Shown here one piece after another: positions 1 through 5,841 of a stretch of DNA of 6,569 bases (its first letter is position 1; each line of letters begins with the position of its first letter). The translations under genes and the position numbers were made by a program. Where the stretch lies: the NCBI GenBank assembly GCA_003223995.1, contig QHYA01000030.1, positions 1-6,569 on the forward strand. The letters are read 5' to 3'. This DNA is from Acidobacteriota bacterium. Lineage in GTDB: Bacteria; Acidobacteriota; Polarisedimenticolia; QHYA01. The notes under the pieces were generated by a model. That model saw only the letters and a program-made list of their open reading frames with translations. It ran no database searches and was not told the origin of the DNA.

Positions 1-881
1 GGCCTGCCGGGACCGAAGATCGCGACGACCGGGGTGCCCACCGCCGCCGCCACGTGCATCGGACCCGAATCGCTTCCCAGGAAGAGGGCCGATCGCTCAC
101 AGACCGCAGCCATCTCCCTGACGTTCGTCCTGCCCGTGAGGTCGACCCCGAGCGCGCCGGACACGTCGAGGATGATCCTGGCGAGAGGCGCATCTGCGGC
201 GCTGCCGAGAACGACCACCCTGCCGCTGACCAACTTCGCGGCTTCCCGTGCGAGCTGGCCGAACCTTTCGGGATGCCAGGCGCGAGGGGTCTTGGAGGCG
301 CCGGGATGCACCGCCACGAGAGGATCGGTCTCGGCGATCCCGGCGCGGGCCAGCTCCTGCCGAGCTCTCTCGCGGTCTCTCGCATCAAGCGGGAATCGGA
401 GAGCCAGGTCTTCGGCAGGGGCCCCAGCGGCTGCGGCGAGGTCGAGGAACACCTGAGCGTGGTGGCGCGAGCGGATCTCGTCCGTCTCGGCCAGCGGATC
501 GGTCAGCAGCCAACCGCGCCTATCGGTCGCGTAGCCGTAGCGGCGGCGCGCGCCGGCCGCGGCGGCGAGAGCCGCCGCCTCGAAAGCCTTCTGGAACAGC
601 ACGGCGAGATCGAACCGCCGCCTCCGAAGTTGCGCGATCAGCAGCAGCCTGCCCGCAAGGCCACGGTGCCGACCGCGATCGTCGAACACGATGATCTCGT
701 CGAGATCCTCGGATCCCTCGAGGGCCGCAAGAACGCGCGGGCGGGCGAGGACCGAGATCCGGGCCCCAGCGTAGTGCGCTCGCAGCGCGTGCAGCGCGGG
801 GGAGGCAAGCACTACGTCCCCGATCCAGTTATTGGCGCGAACGAGAAGAGCCCGCACCGAGGCGGGATCGGGCGGAAGCAT
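1..881 (-). CDS. waaF: ADP-heptose:LPS heptosyltransferase, WaaF-like (GT9), 3' end missing
   Basis: This is a GT-B glycosyltransferase of family GT9, expected at the cytoplasmic face of the inner membrane, moving heptose from ADP-heptose to the LPS inner core. I read 293 residues from ATG at 881; the frame runs off the left edge. The N-terminal acceptor-side motif NWIGDVVLASPALHALR (residues 18-34) is typical of heptosyltransferase II, with Asp22 at the position of the catalytic Asp of WaaC. The start of the C-terminal Rossmann half has VHPGASKTPRAWHPERFG (191-208), and the ADP-heptose site has SDSGPMHVAAAVGTPVVAIF (270-289). Family members are about 340 residues, so some 50 C-terminal residues lie outside the window. 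The start overlaps the stop of the upstream TPR gene by one base (TGATG) and lacks a clear Shine-Dalgarno, so translation is probably coupled. The family is sure; the exact acceptor (heptose II or a later heptose) is inferred. Confidence 0.88.
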   Translation of the reverse strand, partial: MLPPDPASVRALLVRANNWIGDVVLASPALHALRAHYAGARISVLARPRVLAALEGSEDLDEIIVFDDRGRHRGLAGRLLLIAQLRRRRFDLAVLFQKAFEAAALAAAAGARRRYGYATDRRGWLLTDPLAETDEIRSRHHAQVFLDLAAAAGAPAEDLALRFPLDARDRERARQELARAGIAETDPLVAVHPGASKTPRAWHPERFGQLAREAAKLVSGRVVVLGSAADAPLARIILDVSGALGVDLTGRTNVREMAAVCERSALFLGSDSGPMHVAAAVGTPVVAIFGPGR

Positions 882-2359
882 CAATGAAGGTTCTGATATG
901 AAGGCGAGGCCAGGCGGCGGCGTGCGTCGTCGACCTGCTGTGGGTCGGCGCCCTTCTCGACGACCTGATGGAAAAGCCTGGCCGCTTCGGCCTGCCGCCC
1001 CAGACGGTCGTTCGTCAGGGCGATCTCGTAAGCGTACGGCTCGGTGTTGGAGAGCTTCGAGAAGGACGCCAGGGCGTCCTCGAAACGCCCCAGCCTGAAC
1101 TGTTCCTTCCCCAGCGAAGAGAGAAGCTCATCGCGGCTGACACCAAAGGTCCTTTCTGGCTGTTGTTCCATCACCTCCAGCCCCTTGGCAAGCGAAGCGG
1201 CTGCACGGTCGTGCTGGAACAGCCGGGCGTAAACGTTGGCCTGCAGGAACAGCGCCTCGGCCATCCCCCGGTCGATCGTCAGGGCCACCTGAAGCTCAGC
1301 CAGCGCTCCGGGCTGGAAGTCGGCGGCAGAGAGCATCCGGGCCACCTCAAGGACGTCCAAAGCAGAGGGGATCGACTGCTGCAGAAGCTTGCCGAGCTGC
1401 GCGTTGAGATTCAGGGCCATGGTAGAAGGAGCGCTCCTTTTCGCCACTTTCCACTTGTTCTCCGCGTGTTTCACGAATTCGATCGCCGTGTGACGGTCGA
1501 AGGTGTGCATCGCGGTGACGAGACCGATCTGTGCCAGCCCTTGCCGCGCGCCCTGCCTGGCCGCCGGAGCGAAGTAGCGCGCTGCCTTCTTGAAGTCCCC
1601 TTCGTAGGCGGACAGCTCCGCCATCTGGTACTGGGCCTCCGCCTCGCCGGAGTCGAAATCGAGGACCTTCCCGATGGTGGAGATTCCCTCTGCGCGCTTG
1701 CCAGAGAGGTACTGTGCGCGGCCGAGCGCCAGGAGAGTATCGCGGTTCCGAGGAGTATGCTCGGCCAGGGCCTGGAGGACCGCCGCAGCCTTGTCGTACT
1801 CCTGCCGGATGATGAAAGGGCGGACATTGTCTCTCAGGAGATCCATCAACTGGGAGTCGTCCGCGAACTTTGCCGCGGTCTCGGCGGTGCAATCAACCAA
1901 CCCGTCGATGTCGCGCGCCTCCTGCTCGATCTGGCAGAGCCCCAGCCAGATATCGCTCCGACGTGGGATCGAGGGATCTTTCTTTCGCGCTTCCTCGACG
2001 GTGTGCAGCGCTTCCTTCAACTCCTGGATCGATTTCGCGAACCACTGCGCGCCGGGCGTTTCCTGGCCGGGCTCCAGAGAGACGGATTCCGTGTCCTTCG
2101 AGAGGTCCATGGCGCGGCGGTGGTAGCAGTTCGCCAGGACGATCCTGACATCCACGTCATTGGGGGCAGCCTCGAGGTGCTTCAGGGCCTCCTTCTCCGC
2201 GTCGTCGATCTTGCCGTCGAAGTAAAGCTTCTTCAGCTTCTGCACCTGCGCCGGTCCGGACGACTGGGCCAGGATTGGCGCGGCGCTTGCTAAGGCCGCG
2301 CCGCAGGAGGCGGCGCCGGCCAGCCAGAGGGCCAAGCGGTGTGATCGGGCGTGGCTCAT
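881..2359 (-). CDS. exported TPR-repeat protein of unknown function
   Basis: This 492-residue protein is probably exported. Residues 1-32 form a signal peptide: a basic/His n-region (MSHARSHR), then a hydrophobic Ala/Leu stretch ending near PILAQ. Cys19 lies in AASC, a poor lipobox, so a lipoprotein is possible but not favoured. The rest is mostly helix pairs of tetratricopeptide type: about 38-71, three consecutive units at about 187-270, about 346-397 and about 410-470. TPR arrays bind proteins; no catalytic motif is visible. I start at 2359 rather than an in-frame ATG at 2449 because only 2359 exposes the signal peptide. It lies 2 nt after the upstream stop and has GGAG 8 nt before it; the longer form would overlap the upstream gene by 88 nt. 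It is not LapB: there is no C-terminal rubredoxin-like CxxC domain. Sitting between two heptosyltransferase genes suggests a role in LPS or envelope assembly, but this is inference. Confidence 0.85.
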   Translation of the reverse strand: MSHARSHRLALWLAGAASCGAALASAAPILAQSSGPAQVQKLKKLYFDGKIDDAEKEALKHLEAAPNDVDVRIVLANCYHRRAMDLSKDTESVSLEPGQETPGAQWFAKSIQELKEALHTVEEARKKDPSIPRRSDIWLGLCQIEQEARDIDGLVDCTAETAAKFADDSQLMDLLRDNVRPFIIRQEYDKAAAVLQALAEHTPRNRDTLLALGRAQYLSGKRAEGISTIGKVLDFDSGEAEAQYQMAELSAYEGDFKKAARYFAPAARQGARQGLAQIGLVTAMHTFDRHTAIEFVKHAENKWKVAKRSAPSTMALNLNAQLGKLLQQSIPSALDVLEVARMLSAADFQPGALAELQVALTIDRGMAEALFLQANVYARLFQHDRAAASLAKGLEVMEQQPERTFGVSRDELLSSLGKEQFRLGRFEDALASFSKLSNTEPYAYEIALTNDRLGRQAEAARLFHQVVEKGADPQQVDDARRRLASPSYQNLH

Positions 2360-2361
2360 CG

Positions 2362-3426
2362 TCAGGACTCCGTTCCGAGCGACTGCTTCCGAGGTTCCAT
2401 CGCGAGGGCAGCGATGGCGGCGTGAACGAGCTGTTCCGGCGCCGGCCAACGCGGTTCCGCTCGAGATGAGGGAGCGCCATTATAGATGACCTGGTGCCCT
2501 TCTCCCCAGGGCGCGTTCAGCGCGGGGTCGGTGGGGCCGAAAACGGCCACCACCCTGGTTCCAACAGCCCAGGCGATGTGCATCGGACCCGTGTCGGGAC
2601 CGATGAAGAGGTCGCAGCGGCGGATCAGCTCGGCCAGTTCCAGCAGGTCGAGCGCCGGAGCGATCCTGACCCTTCCCGCGCATGCGTCGGCGACCTCCTT
2701 CACGAGGGCCTCCTCGCCCGGCCCTCCGGCGACGGCCACGCTCAGGCCTTCGTTCGAGGTGAGCTGCCGGGCGACTTCCACCCAGTACGGCCTCGGGTAG
2801 CGCTTGTAGGACTGCCGCAGGCTGCTGCCGGGGTAGATCACGATGCGCGAGCCCCCGGCGGCATCCCACCCCCCGAGCCATTCCTCCACGCGCCGCCGGT
2901 GCCGGGGGGCGATCGGCAGCTCGACGCGCACCTCGTCCGCCGGCGCGCCCGTGGCCCGGACCATCGCGAGAGTCCGATCGATGCGATGGACCGGGCTGGC
3001 CGGAAGCGTCACATGGCGGTTGTTGAAGAGCCTGTTCCCCTCCTTCGAGCCCGGGGGGAGGAATCCGTAGCGCAGCAGAGCGCCGCTGGCGAGCGAGACG
3101 AGGCCGCTCTTGAACGTTCCATGAAAGTCCAAAGCCACGTCGAACCGGCGGGCGCGAAGGCCGGCGGCGAAACGGGAGGCGAGGCCGATGCCGGAGAATA
3201 CCGTGCCCGGCGATGAGAGAAGGCCGGCCAGGGAGCGGCGAGGCAGGACGATCACCTCGTGCAGATCCGGGTGCCCCGCCAGCAATGCGGAAGGGCCTTC
3301 TTCGACGATCCAGGAGATCGATGCCCGGGGATCGTGTCGGCGCAGCAACGGCAGCGCCGGCATTGTGCGGACGACATCCCCGACCGCTCCCAAACGGATC
3401 ACCAGGATCCGTCTGGCTCCGTTCAT
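2362..3426 (-). CDS. waaC: LPS heptosyltransferase I-like protein (WaaC/RfaC type, GT9)
   Basis: This complete 354-residue GT9 enzyme most likely adds the first L-glycero-D-manno-heptose to Kdo-lipid A. Its N-terminus (ILVIRLGAVGDVVRTMPALP, residues 7-26) and ISWIVEEG (37-44) match the WaaC pattern, where the E. coli protein has a GDVLHTLPAL-like motif followed by W-V-V-E-E. Asp17 corresponds to the WaaC catalytic base Asp13. DFHGTFKSGL (100-109), YPGSSLRQSYKRYP (198-211) and GPDTGPMHIAWAVGT (276-290, ADP-heptose site) complete the GT-B signature. It is the first gene of a leftward operon with the TPR gene (2-nt gap) and the WaaF-like gene. The start codon lies 9 nt after a perfect TATAAT with no Shine-Dalgarno, so it is probably translated from a leaderless or nearly leaderless message. 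The GT9 family is certain; WaaC rather than another heptosyltransferase is inferred from the N-terminal motifs. Confidence 0.9.
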   Translation of the reverse strand: MNGARRILVIRLGAVGDVVRTMPALPLLRRHDPRASISWIVEEGPSALLAGHPDLHEVIVLPRRSLAGLLSSPGTVFSGIGLASRFAAGLRARRFDVALDFHGTFKSGLVSLASGALLRYGFLPPGSKEGNRLFNNRHVTLPASPVHRIDRTLAMVRATGAPADEVRVELPIAPRHRRRVEEWLGGWDAAGGSRIVIYPGSSLRQSYKRYPRPYWVEVARQLTSNEGLSVAVAGGPGEEALVKEVADACAGRVRIAPALDLLELAELIRRCDLFIGPDTGPMHIAWAVGTRVVAVFGPTDPALNAPWGEGHQVIYNGAPSSRAEPRWPAPEQLVHAAIAALAMEPRKQSLGTES

Positions 3427-3435
3427 AAGCGACCG

Positions 3436-3441
3436 ATTATA
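3436..3441 (-). promoter_or_regulatory. -10 box of the heptosyltransferase/TPR operon promoter
   Basis: Read on the minus strand, the sequence is GGGCTATAATCGGTCGCTTATG. It contains a perfect TATAAT ending 9 nt before the ATG at 3426. The predicted transcription start is about 3429, which leaves only a 2-3 nt leader. The -35 region is poor (for example GCGTCC at 3464-3459, 17-nt spacer), so an activator or a different sigma factor preference is possible. No other promoter candidate is seen for this operon. Confidence 0.55.
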
Positions 3442-3468
3442 GCCCGCCCGGTGCGCCGGGACGCCAGA

Positions 3469-3498
3469 TTGACCGCCATCTCGGGCCGGTGCTATAAG
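3469..3498 (+). promoter_or_regulatory. sigma-70-type promoter of the Trm112-like/rfaE1 pair
   Basis: TTGACC (3469-3474) is followed after 18 nt by TATAAG (3493-3498). The -10 is preceded by TGC, giving an extended -10. Initiation would fall at about 3504-3506, that is 6-8 nt before the ATG at 3512. The message is therefore leaderless or nearly so, which matches the lack of a Shine-Dalgarno sequence. It is back to back with the leftward promoter, the two -35 regions lying within about 10 nt of each other. Confidence 0.6.
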
Positions 3499-3511
3499 TT
3501 CCGTGATCGCG

Positions 3512-3700
3512 ATGGCTCCTGCAGACTGGCTGCTCGAAATGCTCGTCTGCCCGGAATGCCGGGCAGATGTGAAAATGAAGCCGGACGGCAGCGGCCTGAA
3601 GTGCGTCTCGTGTCACCGTGTCTACCCGATCCGCGACGATATTCCCGTGATGCTCGTCAGCGAGGCGACCATCGAGCCTCCCGACGAGCCGGCAGGCTGA
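3512..3700 (+). CDS. Trm112/YcaR-family zinc-ribbon protein
   Basis: This small protein (62 residues from ATG at 3512; 65 if GTG at 3503 is used) has two CxxC knuckles, CPEC (13-16) and CVSC (31-34), followed by YPIRDDIPVMLVSEAT (38-53). This layout (LLE-x3-CPxC-x14-CxxC-x3-YPIRDxIPVML) is that of the bacterial Trm112-like/YcaR family. In eukaryotes and archaea Trm112 is a zinc-binding partner that activates methyltransferases; the job of the bacterial form is poorly known. In E. coli ycaR sits beside kdsB and lpxK, so its place among LPS genes is a recurring one. I prefer the ATG because it puts the first Cys at residue 13, close to E. coli YcaR, and leaves a short leader after the promoter. 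The downstream rfaE1 gene follows after 16 nt and should be co-transcribed. The C-terminal tail (EPPDEPAG) is probably disordered. Confidence 0.88.
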   Translation: MAPADWLLEMLVCPECRADVKMKPDGSGLKCVSCHRVYPIRDDIPVMLVSEATIEPPDEPAG

Positions 3701-3716
3701 CATCCGAACATCCCCG

Positions 3717-4709
3717 ATGAGCGGTCTGTCGCGCAGCCGCGCCGGGGAAATCATCAGTCGGTTCCCTTCGAGCAATGTGCTGGTCATCGGCGATCTCATG
3801 CTGGACCGTTTCGTCTGGGGCGAGGTCGACAGGATCTCTCCGGAGGCGCCGGTCCCTGTCGTCCGGGTCCGCCGGGAGACAGCCTGTCTCGGCGGGGCTG
3901 GCAACGTCGTCTCCAACCTGGCGGCTCTCGGGGGCAAGGTCCGCTGCGCCGGGGTTGTCGGCGAGGACGAGGCTGGAGGCCAGATCCGCGAACGGTTGAC
4001 CGCCACCGGGGCGGAACTGAGAGCGGTTCTCACCGCTCCGGGCAGGCCGACAACGGTCAAGGTCCGGGTCATCGCGCACAACCAGCAGGTGGTCCGCGTC
4101 GATCAGGAGGAGGATTCTCCTCTCGACACGCCCGTGGCGGAGCGGCTCATCGAGGAGGCGCTCGCGCTACTGGACGGATCGGCCGCCGTAGTGATCTCCG
4201 ACTACGACAAGGGGGTCCTCTCCCCCGCACTCCTGCAGAGGCTCCTCGCCGAGGCGGCCCGAGCCGGCCTTCCAGTCATCGTGGATCCCAAGCTGACGCA
4301 CTTTCCTCTCTATCAGCCCGTGACGGTCCTCACTCCCAACCTGGCGGAGGCCGCCCGGGCGACGGCCATCGAGCTTCGCCGGGAGGAGGATCTGGAGCGC
4401 GCCGGCAGGAAGATCCTCCAGATGCTCGACGCGAAGGCCCTGCTGATCACGCGGGGCGAGCGCGGGATGTCCCTCTTCGAGCGCGACGGATCGACCGTGC
4501 ACATCTCCGCAAGGTCGAGAGAAGTATTCGACGTGACCGGGGCCGGAGACACGGTCGCGGCCACTTTGGCCCTCGCCCTCAGCGCCCGGGCAAGCATTCG
4601 GGAGGCCGCCGAGCTCTCCAACATCGCCGCCGGCCTCGTCGTGGGCAAGCTGGGCACGGCGACCGTCACCGCTGCGGAGCTGCTCGACGCGGTGCAGGGA
4701 GACGGGTAG
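3717..4709 (+). CDS. rfaE1: D-glycero-beta-D-manno-heptose-7-phosphate kinase (RfaE1/HldA)
   Basis: This PfkB/ribokinase-family enzyme phosphorylates C1 of heptose-7-phosphate to give the 1,7-bisphosphate, a cytoplasmic step toward ADP-heptose. In the 330 residues I see IGDLMLDRFVWGEVDRI (24-40) and SPEAPVPVV (41-49), the HldE signature; GGAGNVVSNLAALGG (59-73) for sugar binding; SDYDKGVLSP (161-170); TPNLAEA (206-212); ITRGERGMSLF (244-254); and DVTGAGDTV (272-280), the anion-hole/catalytic motif with base Asp278. The chain ends shortly after KLGTATVT (311-318), where the kinase domain of E. coli HldE ends. The adenylyltransferase domain found in fused HldE is absent and must be a separate gene (hldC/rfaE2) elsewhere. 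No Shine-Dalgarno is seen before the ATG, which lies 16 nt after the Trm112-like stop, suggesting coupled translation. The gene converges on the exported-protein gene that ends at 4754. Confidence 0.95.
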   Translation: MSGLSRSRAGEIISRFPSSNVLVIGDLMLDRFVWGEVDRISPEAPVPVVRVRRETACLGGAGNVVSNLAALGGKVRCAGVVGEDEAGGQIRERLTATGAELRAVLTAPGRPTTVKVRVIAHNQQVVRVDQEEDSPLDTPVAERLIEEALALLDGSAAVVISDYDKGVLSPALLQRLLAEAARAGLPVIVDPKLTHFPLYQPVTVLTPNLAEAARATAIELRREEDLERAGRKILQMLDAKALLITRGERGMSLFERDGSTVHISARSREVFDVTGAGDTVAATLALALSARASIREAAELSNIAAGLVVGKLGTATVTAAELLDAVQGDG

Positions 4710-4753
4710 TGGACGTCCGTGGATCCGGAAAGAGGGGATCGGACCCAGTGGAG

Positions 4754-5341
4754 CTAATTCTTCACGGACCATCCGGTGGAGCGCAGCGCCTGTAGGGCAT
4801 TCTCTACGGTCCTGCCGGATGGATCGCTCCTGGTGAAGTAACCGAAGATGGCTGTCACAAGGAGCGGATCCTCGGTCGCCACCGCAGGCAGGGCCGTGAG
4901 GGGCTGGCTGTTGCAGCCGTCCTCCTTCGCGCGTTCTTGCAGGGCCATCGCCAATGCCATAGCGACGCGTTTGACGTCCGCCAAGTTGGTCTCCAGTGCC
5001 GGCGATACATCAACGAGTTCGGCGAGGCGCAATCGTTTCCCGATCTCGTCCTTGTGCGCCTCGTAGTCTTCGAGGACGATGCCGCGAACAACATCGGCCC
5101 GCGGGTCTCTTGCCAGCCCGAGTTGCTCCAGCGCGTTCTTTTGCAGGTCGGCGAACACGGCAGTGGTGTATTCGTCCTTCTCGATCAGTGTGAAGTCTTG
5201 ATAGAGGAAGGCCTTGACCAGTTTGAGGGCCTGGTTGCGACCGATCGGATCGGGCGTCGGAGCGGCGGCAAGAAGAGGTCCGGCAAGAATTGGCGTGAGG
5301 AGCGCCAGAACGATTGCGAGCCCCACATGACACCTTGGCAT
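4754..5341 (-). CDS. exported protein of unknown function
   Basis: I do not recognise this 195-residue protein. Residues 1-27 form a signal peptide: MPRCHVG, a hydrophobic core of Ile/Leu/Val/Ala (8-20), then GPLLAAAP with a likely cleavage near residue 27. The mature part (about 168 residues) looks soluble and mostly helical, rich in Leu, Ala, Glu and Lys, with one Cys (143) and an Asp/Glu-rich stretch around 84-101 (ADVVRGIVLEDYEAHKDE). It has no repeat, enzyme motif or second membrane segment that I can see. The ATG at 5341 is chosen over one at 5404: it directly exposes the signal peptide, has GAGGTG just upstream, and avoids overlapping the end of the LapA gene. It is the last gene of the kdsD-kdsC-lapA run, 31 nt after lapA, so a periplasmic envelope role is plausible. 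The secreted status is well supported; function is open. Confidence 0.8.
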   Translation of the reverse strand: MPRCHVGLAIVLALLTPILAGPLLAAAPTPDPIGRNQALKLVKAFLYQDFTLIEKDEYTTAVFADLQKNALEQLGLARDPRADVVRGIVLEDYEAHKDEIGKRLRLAELVDVSPALETNLADVKRVAMALAMALQERAKEDGCNSQPLTALPAVATEDPLLVTAIFGYFTRSDPSGRTVENALQALRSTGWSVKN

Positions 5342-5350
5342 CACCACCTC
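5342..5350 (-). promoter_or_regulatory. Shine-Dalgarno site fixing the start of the exported protein
   Basis: On the minus strand GAGGTGGTG lies directly before the ATG at 5341, with GAGG 5 nt from the start. It is among the strongest ribosome-binding sites in the window and supports 5341 over the in-frame upstream ATG at 5404. Confidence 0.6.
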
Positions 5351-5372
5351 GCGGTGAGCAGCCCCTCTCCGG

Positions 5373-5759
5373 CTATCCTGCCGCCGGCTCGTTGCTGCCG
5401 GCAATCTCGCCTTCCTCTCCCCGCTCGGGCTCTTCTCCCTCCAACTCCTCGTCGGAGGGGAGGGAAAGGGCCGGCGTGCGGATGGCGTCGAGCTCCTGCT
5501 GCAGGCGGCGCACCTTCCGGTTGAGCCGGGCGTTGTCGAGACGTGTCTTCATTCCCTCGAGCACAGCGACGATCCCCGTGAAGACGAATCCGGCGAAGGC
5601 GGCGCCGAGCAGAAGGGCGCCGACAGGAACGTCGTGATACTCGCGCTGCGGATCGTCCCACCACAACCGTAGGGTGACGGTTTCCGAGGCGTTCATCACC
5701 GTGACGCCGAGAACGGCAACGGTGAACAGCACCGTCAGCAGCGCGATAAGAGCCCGCAT
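5373..5759 (-). CDS. lapA: LapA/YciS-type (DUF1049) inner-membrane protein
   Basis: This 128-residue protein has the LapA plan. A first membrane helix covers about residues 2-22 (RALIALLTVLFTVAVLGVTV). A short periplasmic link follows with N-A-S-E-T-V-T-L-R-L, matching the Q-N-D-Q-Q-V-T-F pattern of E. coli LapA. The second helix covers about 45-68 (VPVGALLLGAAFAGFVFTGI), and a basic coiled coil covers about 71-94 (KTRLDNARLNRKVRRLQQEL). The C-terminal tail (103-120) is very acidic (DEELEGEEPERGEEGE). In E. coli LapA and the TPR protein LapB act at the inner membrane to control LpxC stability and LPS assembly. I start at 5759, not at an in-frame ATG at 5864, because the hydrophobic helix begins there and GAGGAAGAGAG precedes it. 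It follows kdsC by 74 nt and precedes the exported-protein gene by 31 nt. No rubredoxin-type LapB gene is in the window. Confidence 0.85.
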   Translation of the reverse strand: MRALIALLTVLFTVAVLGVTVMNASETVTLRLWWDDPQREYHDVPVGALLLGAAFAGFVFTGIVAVLEGMKTRLDNARLNRKVRRLQQELDAIRTPALSLPSDEELEGEEPERGEEGEIAGSNEPAAG

Positions 5760-5841
5760 CTCTCTTCCTCGGACATGAAGAGCATCAACCGACCACAGGG
5801 GCTTCGGGTCCCGATACCGTCTCGTCCTCTTCCTCAGACAT
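5735..5841 (-). other. two coupled mini-ORFs between kdsC and lapA (doubtful)
   Basis: An ATG at 5841 inside the last codons of kdsC opens an 18-residue reading frame, MSEEEDETVSGPEAPVVG, whose TGA overlaps a second ATG (TGATG) at 5785. That starts a 16-residue frame, MLFMSEEERCGLLSRC, which runs into lapA in another frame. Both contain MSEEE, because of a near-repeat of 15 nt at 5827-5841 and 5762-5776. They could be leader-type peptides, the remnant of a small duplication, or chance. I do not call them as genes. Confidence 0.15.
5760..5770 (-). promoter_or_regulatory. Shine-Dalgarno site of the LapA-like gene
   Basis: GAGGAAGAGAG on the minus strand lies directly before the ATG at 5759 and decides that start. 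The same stretch forms the end of a 15-nt near-repeat whose other copy lies at 5827-5841. Confidence 0.55.

Noticed and set aside
41..881. Possible pseudogene or truncation of the WaaF-like gene
   Set aside because: The frame is open right to the window edge with all expected motifs, so it is cut by the window and not broken.
54..887. Long plus-strand open frame (277 codons) opposite the WaaF-like gene
   Set aside because: It is antisense to a gene with clear GT9 motifs, its product is low-complexity Arg/Gly/Glu-rich, and such shadow frames are common in GC-rich DNA.
968..2293. Long plus-strand open frame (441 codons) opposite the TPR gene
   Set aside because: The opposite strand encodes a signal peptide and TPR repeats with a well-placed start. 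The antisense product shows no domain and is the usual GC-rich mirror frame.
2360..2449. Longer N-terminus for the TPR protein from ATG at 2449
   Set aside because: It would overlap the upstream heptosyltransferase by 88 nt and bury the signal peptide behind 30 Arg-rich residues.
2494..3216. Plus-strand open frame (240 codons) opposite the WaaC-like gene
   Set aside because: It is antisense to a complete heptosyltransferase and its product has no recognisable motif.
3437..4081. Minus-strand open frame (214 codons) opposite the Trm112-like and rfaE1 genes
   Set aside because: Both genes on the plus strand have unmistakable family motifs, and the mirror frame has none.
4716..4743. Possible bidirectional terminator between rfaE1 and the exported-protein gene
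   Set aside because: GATCC/GGATC with outer TCC/GGA arms can form a bulged stem with a 9-nt loop, and GTCCGTG (4715-4721) pairs with CACGGAC (4763-4769). However, the stems are weak and no T tract follows on either strand, so I do not call a terminator.
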